A stretch of DNA of 64,000 nt from Henckelia pumila. Taxonomy: Eukaryota > Streptophyta > Magnoliopsida > Lamiales > Gesneriaceae. A program made the position numbers and the translations under genes. Shown here in pieces: positions 19,506 through 30,841 of the stretch. The stretch covers positions 147,946,861-148,010,860 of the forward strand of contig NC_133122.1 of the NCBI RefSeq assembly GCF_033568475.1, written 5' to 3'. Each line of letters begins with the position of its first letter. Position 1 is the first letter of the stretch. The notes under the pieces were generated by a model that saw only the letters and a program-made list of their open reading frames with translations, did not search any database and had not been told where the DNA came from.

Positions 19506-22500
19506 AAATGGAGAAGGACTCATGACAAGAGGTAGGTCTCACAAGAGAGAGCCAAGGAGTGAGTCCAGATACAATTGAAGCAGATCAAAATCCAGGACAA
19601 GGGGTAAGCTGAGATGTTTCACTTTCCATAAGGAAGGACATTTCAAACGAAATTGTCCTGAAAATAAGAGGAATGATCGTCTCAAGAGAATAGAATCAGG
19701 ATATGTATCGGTAGCTACAGATGGCTATGAATCATTTTAAGTACTGCTTGCTGCAAAAACAGAATCAAACGAGAAATGGGTGATGGATTCTGGATGTTCC
19801 TTTCACATGACACCAAATCGAAAATGGTTTCATGAATTTCACGAAGTTAAGACAGGAAGTGTTCTTCTAGGGAACAATGTGGCATGTAACATCATGGGGA
19901 TTGAAAACATTCATTTGAGATTGACTGATGGATGTCAAAGAATCCTTCAAGATGTAAGATACATCCCCGATCTTAAGAGAAATATTATCTTTGTTGGTAT
20001 GTTAGATGCAACCGGTTGCATGGTTAGCATTGAAAATGGAATCATAAAATTTAAGAAAGGATCATTGGTGGAAATGAAGGGCACTAAGAAAAATGGTTTA
20101 TATTTTCTGGAAGGAAAAACCATTGATGGCTCTGTAAATATCAAGTCAGAAGTAAAAGATACTACTCTCCTGTGGCATAAAAGGCTAGGACACCTGAGTG
20201 AGCGTGGATTGATTGAACTAAACAAACAAAGCCTCCTGGGAAAACATGTAAGTGGAAATCTGTGATTTTGTGAAGAATGTACACTTGGAAAAAGTTGTAG
20301 AGTCAAGTTCACCATCAAATATGAAGAGCAAAGGGATTCTGGATTATCTACATTCTGATTTATGGGGGCCTGCCCTAGTTACATCAAAATGTGGAGCAAG
20401 ATACTTCATATCCATAATAGATGATTATTCAAGAAAATTGTGGGTAACAGTATTGAAGAGCAAAGATCAAGCATTTCAAGCCTTTAAAGATTGGAAAACT
20501 CTGTTTGAAACTCAAACTGGACTTAAGGTGAAGAAGCTCAGAACCGACAATGGACTAGAATTTTGCTCTGAAATCTTCAATCAATACTGTAAAAAGGAAG
20601 GCATTGGAAAGCACCACACAGTAGCCTATACACCGCAACAAAATGGTTTAGCTGAGAGGATGAATCGAACTATCCATGAAAGAGTAAGGTGCATGATGTC
20701 TAATGCTAAGCTACCTAAGAATTTCTGGGCAGAAGCTGTACAAACAGCAGCTTATCTCATAAACAGGTGCCCATCGTCAGCTTTAGAATTCAAAACTTCA
20801 CAAGAAGTATACAGCGCTAAGGACTTTTGGTTGTTCTGATTTTGCTCATATTAAACAAGGTAAACTAAGTCCAAGAGCAAGAAAATGTATTTTTCTTGGA
20901 TATCCAGAAGGTGTTAAAGCATACAAACTATGGTGTATGGAACCAGGAAGTGAGAATTGCATAATAAGCCGAGATGTTGTTTTTAATGAAGATGATTTCC
21001 CTTTTAGAAAGGATAACAACCAGGATGTGAAATCTAAGAAAGTTCAAGAGTTAAAAACATGAATTTGGACTTCAGAAATTGATGAACCTATTGAGAATGA
21101 GCTGGGAAAGGAGCCTATATCAAAAGTTCTTGATAAAACTAGCCAAGACACATCCAATTATCAGTTAGCCAGAGATAGACAAAGGAGAGTGATCAAACCA
21201 CCTGACAGACTTGGATATGCTGTCTTGATAGCATATGTTTTTATCACAGCTACTGATCTAGTAGAGGTGGAGCCTATGGATTTTGAGCAAGCTGTAACAT
21301 GTCCAGAAAGGTCAAAGTTGATACAGGCTATGAATCAAGAAATGAAAGCTTTAAAAAAGAATCAAACATGGATATTGGTAAGAAAGCCTATGAATCAGAG
21401 GTTGGTAGGGTGTAAATGGATATTCAAGAAGAAGGAAGGAATCTCAGGCCTTGAAGAACCAAGATACAAGGCCAGACTTGCAGCAAAGGGTTTCACACAG
21501 AGAGAAGGGGTAGACTTTACTGAGATATTCTCCCATGTAGTGAAACAAACATCCATTAGGTTCATGATGTCACTTGTAGCACAACTTGACATGGAATTGG
21601 ATCAAATGGATCAAAATGGCTTTCCCACATGGAGATCTTCTTGAAGATATCTATATGAAGCAACCAGATGGATTCACACAGGGAGATTCAAACCAAGTCT
21701 ACCTTCTCAATAAGTTTTTATATGGTTTGAAGCAGTCACCAAGACGTTGGTACTTGAAGTTTGACAGTTTCATGAGGTCAAAATATGATACGTGTGTCTA
21801 CTATAAAAAGGCACACACACAGAGCTCCATCTATTTGCTATTATATGTCGATGACATGTTAATAACAAGCACTGACAGAAAGGAAATTAACAAACTCAAA
21901 GATCTATTGAGTAAGGAATTTGAGATGAAGGATATGGAATCTGCCAGAAAGATCTTAGGCATTGATATCAAAAGGAACAGAGAGGAAAAGAAGCTTCTTC
22001 TGTCAGAAGGTTATGTCATAAAGCTCCATGAAAGGTTTTCAATTATTTCAGCAAAACCAGTAAGTACTCCACTCGGGCAACACTTCAAGCTTTCTGCAAC
22101 CCAGTCTTCAGATAATGATGAAGACAGAGAGTATATGGAAAGAGTTCCTTATGCTAATGTAGTAGGATGCATTATGAACTGTATGGTGTGCACCAGACCA
22201 GATCTTGCATATGACCACATTGGCAAGCACTAAAATGGGTACTAAGATACTTGGTTGGTACAAAAGATATTGGAATTCTATACTCTAGAACACATTTGCA
22301 TGAAAATCTACTGGAGGGCTTTATGGATTCTGACTAAGCAGGGTGTTTGGACACAAGAAAGTCCTTGTCAGGTTATGTTTTCACAGCAAATGGTGGAGCT
22401 ATCAGTTGGAGATCTAGCCTACAGAAATTTGTGGCTTTATCAACCACAAAAGCTAAATACATAGCAGCCACTGAGGCTATCAAAGAAGGAATGTGACTTC

Positions 22501-22778
22501 AAGGTTTTTCGAAAGAGCTTGGTGTAAACAGAGGTGAGATGGTCTTAAGCTGTGACAGCCAGAGTGCATTACATCTAATGAAAAATCCCATGTTTCATGA
22601 GAGGTCTAAGCACATTGATATCAAATTACACTTCATCCGAGAATTGATTGAAAGAGGGGATGTTAAGATGGTCAAGATAGCTACTGAAAATAATCCAGCT
22701 GATGCTATGACGAAAAGTTTACCTGTTTCCAAGTTTACCTATTGCTTGAACTTGGTACATGTGGTTAGAGCATGGTAA
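19506..22778 (+). pseudogene. Degenerate Ty1/copia gag-pol polyprotein
   Basis: Domain order is copia-like: a zinc knuckle with a missing second cysteine (CFTFHKEGHFKRNC near 19610), protease (MDSGCSFHMTPN at 19783), GAG-pre-integrase (LLWHKRLGHL near 20170), integrase core (20340-20830, with RTDNGLEF and TPQQNGLAERMNR), reverse transcriptase (21290-22230, with LLYVDDMLITS at 21838) and RNase H (to 22778). Stops or frameshifts interrupt it near 19577, 19738, 20262, 20837, 21060, 21610 and 22230-22540. The first reverse-transcriptase aspartate motif (normally VKTAFLHG) is destroyed at the 21610 frameshift. The 5' part of gag and the 5' LTR are absent. The protease and pol sequence look Tork-like; lineage is uncertain. 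Confidence 0.85.
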
Positions 22779-22849
22779 AGACAAGCAATGATGCAACCAA
22801 GAACAACAAAGACAACAAGGAAGACAAAGCCAGAGACAAAGGTGGAGAT

Positions 22850-23270
22850 TGTTAGCAAATTAGTCTCTGCTTTGGAAGCTATCACAGGGGATATGCATCA
22901 AGATAGGGCCGTTGGATTATAGTTTTCTCAAATGAAATCAAGAAGTTGTTAGAGTCAGTTTTTTGGAGTAGTTATGTAGATAGAAATCAAGTAGCTCTTG
23001 TGTATAAAAACAATTGCATTGTACTGTGATTCACTCTGATTTTCTCTCTCGAAATTTCTCTGTGAATAAGTGAAATAAAATACTTGTTGGTTCTTGGTTG
23101 CTGTGGATGTAGGTTTAGAAACCAAACCACGTAAATCTTCTTGCAATTCATTTTTTCTGCTTTATATGATTTGTGATTGATCTTAGTGTGATCGAGTTCA
23201 TCTTATTTTCGATTGAATCAATTTAAGTGCTTCGAAAGGGTATAATCAAGATCTATAAAATCACAACAAC
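22850..23270 (+). repeat. 3' LTR of the dead copia element
   Basis: A purine-rich tract (AAAGGTGGAGAT) ends at 22849 and is followed by TGTTAGCAAATTAG, a typical copia LTR start. A TATA-like TGTATAAAAAC lies at about 23000, with a CT-rich stretch after it. The end is uncertain; ATCACAACA near 23265 is the best candidate. No second LTR was found in the window. Confidence 0.65.
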
Positions 23271-23590
23271 AATATCGTAGCATTGTAGAGATATACATCT
23301 TAGTTCCGTTGTGTGATAGCTAGATGATATTTTTTTATTTTTTTAAGTAAATTGCGTAAATTACTGATGATAAATCATTCAAAACCTTGCTTCTAATAAG
23401 GATGATAGAGTTATAATTATTGATTCTATAAACTAAATTTTTATCATTGAAAAGAAGTGTCATATATAGCAAGATATTAATCATATATATTATATAAATG
23501 TCAAACTAATAATAATTCTTATAATAATAAATTAATTTGTCGCATGCATGTTGCGTGTGACTCAATTCTAGTCTAGTTTCCTAGCTCTAT
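23271..23590. other. AT-rich spacer, nothing recognised
   Basis: No ORF, repeat or conserved motif seen between the copia LTR and the foldback element. Confidence 0.5.
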
Positions 23591-24739
23591 GGATTAGGAT
23601 ACCCTACTGTGGGGGATCCCATATGTCCTCTTTGCTTTCCTTTTTTTTTTTCGTTTGTTTTCTTTTTTTTTCTTCAAATTTTATATTTTTTTATTTTTTA
23701 ACTCAAAAAGTTTATTTTTCATCACAACCCAACATTTTCTCGAACCGAGTTTTTGCAATTTTTCCTGAGGTATCGGAAATAAAACCTTATCCCGATGGGA
23801 TTCTCGAACCGTCTTGAAATAATATTATAATATATTTTATTAATAATTTTATTAATAGATTGAGCTAAATATTATTGTGTTTCAACACATATAACAATTA
23901 ATTGTCGATTTAATTTTCTTAATTTTTTATTGTTGAAACGATCGTATAATAAAATCACGAAATGATATTTTATTTTTGTGTGCTTTTTAAAAATTAAATT
24001 AATAATTTAATTAATTCATATTTATAATTATCTAATTGGAACTAGAATAAAAGATGCAATTTGACAATCTATTTACTAAAATTTATCCAGTAATTTTTAT
24101 CATAATATTTTATTAATAATTATACGATATATCGTATGATGTTCTTCTTTTAACAAAAAAACTTGAAGCATTATCATAAATATTTTAATATTATATGCTT
24201 TAATTCAAATATTTATTCTATATTTAGAAATTTAAATTCCTAAATAGTATTTTTTTAAAATAAGTAATCACTTTTTCTTGTGTTTTATGAACGAAATCTT
24301 GAAAATAAAAATTTTTTTTACCAACTCAAGTGATACCGAATGTTCGCGGTTCGGAATATTCAGGTCCCAATATTTTAGAATTTTTTCTCCACCACTATTT
24401 TAAATTTTAAAAAACTTGAATTGAAAAGAAGAAAAAATAGATGATTTGAACATGTAGAAATTGGGGCAAAAAATTGTTTTCCAAAAAATAAAATCGGATT
24501 AAAAAATTGAAAAGGAAAATTGAAAAAAATTAGAAAATAAAAAAAAGCCAATTTGGTTTTTTTTTTAAGATGAAAAATAAACTTTTTGAGTTAAAGAATT
24601 AAAAAAATATAAAATTTTAAAAAAAAAGTGAAAACAAACGAAAAAAAAAAAGGAAAGCATAGAGGACATGTGCTGTGGAGGAAACGGCCTCCACAGCATC
24701 CCCTACTGTGGGATCCCCCACAGTAGGGGATCCTAATCC
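23591..24739. mobile_element. Foldback-type element with long inverted termini (about 1.15 kb)
   Basis: The left end GGATTAGGATACCCTACTGT and the following 130 bp recur in reverse at the right end (24570-24739), through the shared TGTCCTCT(T/A)TGCTTTCC, C/T-rich and AACTCAAAAAGTTTATTTTTCATC blocks. The right arm has about 38 extra bases that form two nested hairpins: one between 24671 and 24698 (TGCTGTGGAGG with its complement) and one between about 24699 and 24731 (CCCCTACTGTGGG with its complement). The interior is non-coding. Flanking bases share only a CTAT-like match, so the target duplication and superfamily are unresolved. Confidence 0.65.
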
Positions 24740-25160
24740 CTATTTCCCTTGCATTCATTAACTTCATAATATGGCTCGAATCATATGAATCCACTCTTAA
24801 ATTTGTTTCAAAATGAAAACATAAAATAAAAAAATAATTTCAGAAATTATTTACTCACAATATGAAACCGATATCAAATAAGATTGAGATAATAAAATGA
24901 TATGACCGAATTGCACGTCACATGAGTGATATAGAGATGAAAAAAAATGTTCATATATATATTTGTTATATATCGATTCATATATAGCCAGCTAGGTTGA
25001 TTATTGGTTGAACAATCCACATTAATTTACTTAACAACCACGCTTTAATTTATTCTTTATTGCTTTGTTTATTAAATACAGTGTATATATATATATATAG
25101 CAAAGCTGTGTGAATATTCTTAATAATATTAATACTTGTTGATGGTGAGCATATTGCAAA
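24740..25160. other. Spacer and 3' flank of the PGIP gene
   Basis: AT-rich, no ORF. On the minus strand AATAAA-type poly(A) signals occur at about 25047-25076, 85-115 nt after the PGIP stop, and are good candidates for its mRNA 3' end. A short TA dinucleotide run lies near 25085-25099. Confidence 0.45.
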
Positions 25161-26174
25161 TCAAGTGCAGGAAGGCAATGGAGCACCACACAAGCATTTG
25201 TTGGGTAAGTATGAAGTGCTATCGAAGCTCTGCAGCTTCCCACCCACTGGAATCTTCCCACACAGAATATTATAGCTCACGTTCAAGTACTGCAGATTCA
25301 GCTGACTCAATCCCTGCGGCAAACTTCCAGTGATCATATTATGGCTCAAGTCCAATGATGTCAAGCTCTGCGGAAACGCCACGTTCGTGAGATCAAACGC
25401 CAACTTGTTGCTCGAAAAATCGGCTATTTCCAAGGCCTTGTTGGTGCCGAACAAGAATGAGATGTCGCCCGAAAGCTGGTTGCCATGAAAGTCCAGATTT
25501 GAGAAGCTCAAAGCGCCCAAGGATCTTGGAACCGGTCCCGTCAGCTGATTCTCCGAGAGGTCAAGATCCGGCACCTTTCCGGTGAAAGTTCCGAAGGAAT
25601 CGGGGATACTTCCGGTGAGTTGGTTCCCTTCTAGCCGGAGGGCGTCGAGGTTTTGGAGCTGCGAGAGTGAAGAAGGGATCGACCCGGTGAGATCGTTGAA
25701 GGATACGTCGAGAAATGTGAGTTTCTTGAGTTGGCTAAGAAAGGTGGGGACTGGACCCGTTAGGTTTAAGTAGCTTAGCCTGAGGAAGTTGAGGTTAGTG
25801 AGGTTGGCTATCGATTTCGGGATCGGTCCGGAGACGTCGGTGAGGTCCCGCATGTTCAAGAACTGGAGAGACGGGAGGGATCCGATGGCTTCCGGTATCT
25901 GGCCGGAGATTTCGGCGTCGAAGAGGTCGAATTGGACTATCCGGTGAGTCTTGGAGTCACATTTGACAACATACCAATCGCAGCAATCGGTGTTGGGATC
26001 CCATGAGGCAAGCTGGTAGGGATTGTTCCAGGCTTGTTTGATTTGGAGAAGTACCTTTTTGTCATTGGGGTTGCATTTCTCTGTGGCTGAAAGAGCGGGG
26101 AATGGTACTTGAGACATACATAATATGAACGAAAACAAGATAATCATGTGGCAAGATTTTGAGGTACTCCTCAT
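25161..26174 (-). CDS. Polygalacturonase-inhibiting protein (PGIP), leucine-rich repeat, secreted
   Basis: The 337-residue product has a hydrophobic signal peptide (about residues 1-29), an N-terminal LRR cap with the paired-cysteine signature (CNPNDKKVLLQIKQAW and DCCDWYVVKC), about ten extracellular-type LRRs of roughly 24 residues (LxxLxLxxNxLTGxIP pattern) and a C-terminal cap ending CLCGAPLPSC. Length and layout fit plant PGIPs, which sit in the cell wall and inhibit fungal and insect endopolygalacturonases. Several N-glycosylation sequons are visible (NLTN, NLTG, NVSY). The gene has no intron, common in this family. The ATG at 26174 is the first in frame, about 75 bp after a TATA box. 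No lesion seen. A related cell-wall LRR protein is the only realistic alternative. Confidence 0.93.
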   Translation of the reverse strand: MRSTSKSCHMIILFSFILCMSQVPFPALSATEKCNPNDKKVLLQIKQAWNNPYQLASWDPNTDCCDWYVVKCDSKTHRIVQFDLFDAEISGQIPEAIGSLPSLQFLNMRDLTDVSGPIPKSIANLTNLNFLRLSYLNLTGPVPTFLSQLKKLTFLDVSFNDLTGSIPSSLSQLQNLDALRLEGNQLTGSIPDSFGTFTGKVPDLDLSENQLTGPVPRSLGALSFSNLDFHGNQLSGDISFLFGTNKALEIADFSSNKLAFDLTNVAFPQSLTSLDLSHNMITGSLPQGLSQLNLQYLNVSYNILCGKIPVGGKLQSFDSTSYLPNKCLCGAPLPSCT

Positions 26175-26246
26175 TTTTATCAGAAATATTTAATTTGGCA
26201 AGTTTTGAGAGTCTTGAGTTGTGGGATTTTGTTCTGAGTGACCATG

Positions 26247-26254
26247 TATTTATA
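26247..26254 (-). promoter_or_regulatory. TATA box of the PGIP gene
   Basis: On the minus strand TATAAATA lies 73-80 bp upstream of the ATG. It implies a 5' leader of roughly 40-50 nt. Confidence 0.6.
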
Positions 26255-26427
26255 GATGATTTTACTATGCATATATGGGTACACCTTATTTTTGAAATGT
26301 GATTATCGATCTTATATGCATGCACTAATGGAATATCTCTCCATTGAGATAATTTTGTAATTTTAATTGTTGTAATTTTAAAGATAACGTATAATAGTGC
26401 GTAACTTTTAGGAAAAATTGTTTTTTT

Positions 26428-26712
26428 GGTCCTATATGTTTGTCACTTTGTGATTTTAGTCCTTTATATTTTTCGGATTTCAGTTTTAGTCCGCTATCTT
26501 TATTTTTTTTGGCAATTTTAGTCCTTTTTTCGACGTGGCGCTGACGTGACACCAATTCAGTGCTGATGTGGAGCTGACGTGTATAATGCCACGTAAGCAT
26601 TTTCGAATAAAAAGGACCAAAATTGCCAAAAATCAGAACATGCAGGACTAAAACTGAAACGTGAAAACATAAAGGGCCAAAATCGTAAAGTAACAAACAT
26701 ACATGACTAAAT
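26428..26712. mobile_element. MITE-like inverted repeat element (about 285 bp)
   Basis: Two arms of about 120 bp, roughly 80 per cent alike by eye, face each other: left GGTCCTATATGTTTGTCACTTT, right the complement of TAGTCATGTATGTTTGTTACTTT. Both contain TTTCAGTTTTAGTCC and GGCAATTTT(A/G)GTCCTTTTT. The centre has CACGTCAGC-like words. The open frame at 26325-26696 on the minus strand is a chance frame over this repeat. No coding capacity; superfamily not resolved. Confidence 0.7.
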
Positions 26713-28439
26713 TTGTACGTATAACATATTTTTCTACTATTTTGGTAGATTTGATCAATTACTTGGCATCATGAAACATATATCCCTTGATGTTCAAAGA
26801 TTAGACTACTACTAATTCTTCAAACTACTTATGGCCTTCACTAGATAATACGCGCGTATAACAAAGTCTAATTGGCTAGCTATCATGCGACTTGAGAAAA
26901 CAAATCCTCAAATTAAATATGTGGATTTGCGGCTTTCCAACATGCATGATCAACAATATTTGACAAAGTCAAGAATGCTCCGAATTATCTTGTAAATAAA
27001 ATGGTTTCCAACTTTATTATCGTTGATAATATTTCGTCAGTCAAATATTTAGTTTGGATTCGTATATATGCTATTAATAGTAACGACTAATGAACATGTT
27101 ATTATGAATTTCATTCTCCATTTTCTCGTTCTTAGCTTGTATATATATAATATATGCGATATAGATTTAGCATTCTCTTATTATATATATTAAAAACGTA
27201 CGTAGCTAAATTTACTTCATGTAGTTGAAATTTCGATAAGAAATAATAAATAAATAAAACTTTTAGGAAAACCGCCAATTCATGCCATGAAAAAGAGAAA
27301 TGGTATAAATATAATGAAAGTTCCACCCTTATTTACAATTTATTTTCTACAGAAAAAATTACAGGATTTTTTTAGATTCGTAACTTTTAAAATGGTTTCT
27401 TAATCAGTATAAATTTTCCATGAACTTGCCTCAACAGCTTTCGTCCCTGGTTGAGTTAATTTGTCGTACCTCAAAAATATTATTCATAAAGTAGATCCAA
27501 TGACCATAATTAATTTATTTTTTTCACATGGGGTCAATAATAAATTCTACTTAGACCAATGATATCATTGAATCTTTCGTTATTGTTTTATTATGATTTA
27601 GATAGCATTTGCAATAATTTTTAGCGTTAAAAAAGTTATTAAATTTATACCGTATATAATATAGTAAGTTGAGAAAAATCAAAAATAACACAAGTTAACG
27701 TGGAATCTGAGTTCAAGAAATATATAAAACTGATTTTTTAATCTAAAAGCCAAGAGTCACCTTTTTTTTAAGTGATAACAAATACTCCCGTAATTATGGA
27801 TGATACATATCCTACATCTTTTATAAGCAAAAAATATATAAGATGTAATATAATAAAAGTAAATAGAAAGAAAAAATAGATTTGAAAAAGTCGATAGATC
27901 TTTGGAAGGCGAAACTTTAATTATTTTGTTGAGTCAATAATATCAGGCTTCTTCACCGTGAAAGCGGATCGATCGAAACCTTATATATATTTATTTATTG
28001 AATCATTCAGTGATTTATCCATCGACTTCTGAAATTAGGAATTTGGGATAAAATTCATAATGTTCCCATTTGATGCCGACGATTATATTTATATATCGCA
28101 GAAGTACCGAATTAATTTGAATTTGACTCCATAATATGGTGACGTGAATTTTCCCACTATAATATTTAGTATTTACATGAATTTGATAGTGTCATATATA
28201 ATTATGATAAATATATTAACATTGAACATATAAATATATTTTTAAATTGTCTTTTTTTCTTCTTTTAGCTGAGATAGATTGATTAATTGAGTATTGAATC
28301 CGAGAGAATCATGTCCTAAATTTTGGAGTTAGTCATGCTCCACCTCTAGTTAAGCTCTCTCCATCTCTTAAAACCATTAGATCATATCAGGTGTATGTGC
28401 TTCAATAGAAAATCATATCATTAATTGAAAATCAAATGG
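26713..28439. other. AT-rich intergenic DNA
   Basis: No ORF with family resemblance and no repeat recognised. Short open frames (for example 27132-27326) have no support. Confidence 0.5.
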
Positions 28440-28575
28440 TTAAAATTTGGCCACATCAGTGACATAAACTTTAACATGTTACAAAAAAAAAACAAAGATA
28501 GCAGATTAAACTAAAATCTGAAAATATGAAAGACCGAAATTGCAAAATGACAAACATACAGGATGAAAAAAATAA
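28440..28575. mobile_element. One-armed remnant of the 26.4 kb MITE family
   Basis: Text such as AAAATATGAAAGACCGAAATTG and ATGACAAACATACAGGATGA matches the right arm of the element at 26428-26712 at most positions. The left arm is missing or too diverged to see. Confidence 0.5.
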
Positions 28576-28702
28576 TTTTCACAACTTTAACATGATAATT
28601 GGCATCAGGTAAACTATAAACCATAGATGTTTTATTACTTATTTAAATGAAATACTTTTTGTATTTATATTTAAATATTTTATTTTTTTTGTTTTTAATT
28701 GT

Positions 28703-28823
28703 ATTATATTTCACTGGAATTTTGGCTTGACGTCAGAAAATACTGACATGACGTTAGAAATTGTTGACCATTGAAAATTATTTACTTGCCCAACTTCATA
28801 TTGGCATTACAGTGAAATATAAT
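28703..28823. mobile_element. Small inverted-repeat element (121 bp)
   Basis: The 14-bp ends ATTATATTTCACTG and CAGTGAAATATAAT are perfect inverted repeats. The interior is non-coding and contains TGACGTCAG and TGACGTTAG words. A target duplication is not clear. Confidence 0.5.
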
Positions 28824-29394
28824 TAATATGGAGAGATTTTTTTTTTCGGTCAAAAAATAGAAAATATTTAAAACAAAAAATTTCACCATACGCCCTCATG
28901 TTATTTATACTAGTAACTTTTGGTATCAATTTTTTAGCCAGGTATATCATTTTTTGGATTAAATTAAGTATATGATATTTTTATAAATATTAAATTGTAA
29001 TATAAAATATAATTTTATGTATAATAAACTGTAATTATATTGGAGAAATGGTATTTTAGGGGCCAAAGTCGGAAAAAAGTTTTTTTTTTTTTTTTTTTTA
29101 CAAAAATCAAAGATTGAATTTTTATTTTACTCAACACCCTTGGCCTTCCCTTTGAATATTTTAATTTGTTTGATGCATGCATTCACTTATATCCATATTA
29201 TAATTATATATGTTAAGAAAGACGACCATAACATTTTTCTAGATTCTTTGAAATGTCATTTTCGGACAAAAAAATACATTATTATTATTATTTTATTTTA
29301 TTTATTTTGTTTTATGGTTTGAATTTGCTCCATTTGTGGTGTTATATACTAACGACACCTTGTATACATTCGTTAATAGCTCCCAATTCGGCTA
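28824..29394. other. AT-rich intergenic DNA
   Basis: Includes a T-run of about 24 bases at 29076-29099 and an ATT run near 29280. The small open frames here are low-complexity. Nothing else recognised. Confidence 0.5.
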
Positions 29395-29773
29395 TGTAAC
29401 GCCCCACTGTATCAAAACGTGTCTTTTCAGCGTACTTATGTCCTCACTCACACGCATCCTGAAAAACTTTTTAGGGGGTCACTCATCCTATAATTGCCCC
29501 AAGTCAAACACGCTTAACTTTGAAGTTTTTATGTGATGAGCTCCCGAAAAGAAGATGCACCTTCTTGATATGAATAGTACATATGAAATTTTTTTAAGCC
29601 CTCCTCAACCATGTAGTCCCATACCTACACAGTCTCAGAATCCCTCTCATTCCGGCACGGGATCGGTTCATTCATGTCTCCCCCGCCTAGAAGCCTACCA
29701 GGAGCCGCTCATTGTCCGTGCAACCTCTTGGCACCGGCGATCACTCTCTGCCTCCTCAGCCCCGGGCGTCACA
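29395..29773 (-). mobile_element. Solo LTR with 5S-rRNA-like domain (Cassandra TRIM type)
   Basis: A 379-bp unit starts TGTAACGCCCC and ends GGGCGTCACA, giving imperfect inverted ends, and is flanked on both sides by GGCTA (29390-29394 and 29774-29778), a perfect 5-bp target duplication. On the minus strand it contains text matching plant 5S rRNA around the internal promoter (AAGTTAAGCGTG and AGGATGAGTGACC). Cassandra elements are non-autonomous retrotransposons whose LTRs carry such a 5S domain. No internal region, primer site or second LTR is present, so this is a solo LTR left by recombination. The open frames at 29336-29803 are chance frames over it. Strand is set by the 5S sense. Confidence 0.85.
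29455..29565 (-). ncRNA. 5S-rRNA-like domain in the Cassandra-type LTR
   Basis: On the minus strand the segment follows 5S rRNA order: GCACC, then ACTTCAAAGTTAAGCGTGTTTG (A-box region), then GGATGAGTGACCCCC (intermediate element and C-box region). Several bases differ from plant 5S consensus, for example GATGAGTGACC for GATGGGTGACC. It is a retrotransposon-borne copy, not a functional ribosomal gene; RNA polymerase III activity is possible but unproven. Confidence 0.75.
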
Positions 29774-30841
29774 GGCTACCTAGGTGGGGTTGAAGCTACC
29801 TGATATAATTCTACCTTCGGTAAAAAAAAAAAAAAAAATAGATACTATCTTCATTCTTACCAACTATATCGATACCAAAGTGATCATATTTGACGTTTGA
29901 AATGTTGTACGTTTATAAGATATGAGTTGTTTCAATATAATTAGATAAGATTTGAGTTGTACAAGTATTAATTGCTCGATCTTACTCTAATATGTTGCAT
30001 GTGTGCCGTATCCGCAACAATTCTAGTACGAACAATAGAAGGTCAAATCTTAAACCATGAAAAAAGAAAGAGGAGTTTCATATGGATGTACTCTCTGTTT
30101 ATGGTTCTAATTTTCCCTTGCATTCGTTTAACCTGATAATCTCGGATAAATAAAATAATCTTTAGAACCTTTATGAAATATTGAAAAAATTATTCAGCCC
30201 CTCACAAAAAAAATAAAATATAATTTAAAACAAAGGGAGTAAATCTACTTGTTTGTTGTCGAAGTTTTTTTATTAACAAATGACATTTCGTTCTAGCACA
30301 AATACACCATACAGAGTTTTCAATGTCTGAACGCACTTTCAACACGTGACAGACATAACAATTCGTACCCAAATGTGTAATAATTTTGTAGTCAAATGAA
30401 ATTATATTCCCTGGTGTTATCAATTTCATATATCAAAACAAAAAACCCAAAAAAAAATATATAATATCTCCATTCAAACCCATGGCGAAGTCCGTCGTGA
30501 AATTTACCAGACGGAGGTTGATCTTCCCTGATTTATCAGCTTAAAAAATGACAATTTGGAACAACCGTATGAAGGGGTACAGCAAAATTCCATAATGTTT
30601 TCCATTTAATTCTGATTATTCATAGTACAAACTACCACCATGCAAAAGATACTAATTAGAACATGAGCTTCACATAATCAGAGTTTCTCTGGAAGAACTT
30701 TCTTCTATTATTAATAAATAAATCAAGATTTCATGTCCCAAAGCAACCCTTCTGTTATATCTTTTATACTTCAGTGTACAAATGTTGGTTAAAGGTTGAG
30801 AAATAATGCAAAATTCAATAGTATGGGGTCGGCACAGGATG
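29774..30841. other. Intergenic DNA and 3' flank of the hydrolase gene
   Basis: An A-run of about 17 lies at 29821-29839. The open frame at 30202-30429 (minus) has a weak cysteine-rich pattern but no convincing family. About 30600-30841 is probably the 3' UTR of the hydrolase; on the minus strand AATAAA-like words occur near 30705-30725. Confidence 0.45.

Noticed and set aside
26325..26696. Minus-strand frame of 123 codons
   Set aside because: Lies across a MITE-like inverted repeat with no family resemblance.
29336..29803. Two open frames proposed as small genes
   Set aside because: They run across the Cassandra-type LTR and its 5S-like domain, which explain the sequence better.
30202..30429. 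Minus-strand frame with CICARTKCHLL, resembling a zinc-finger or FAR1-like tail
   Set aside because: Spacing does not fit the family motif, there are no neighbouring domains, and composition is like flanking DNA.
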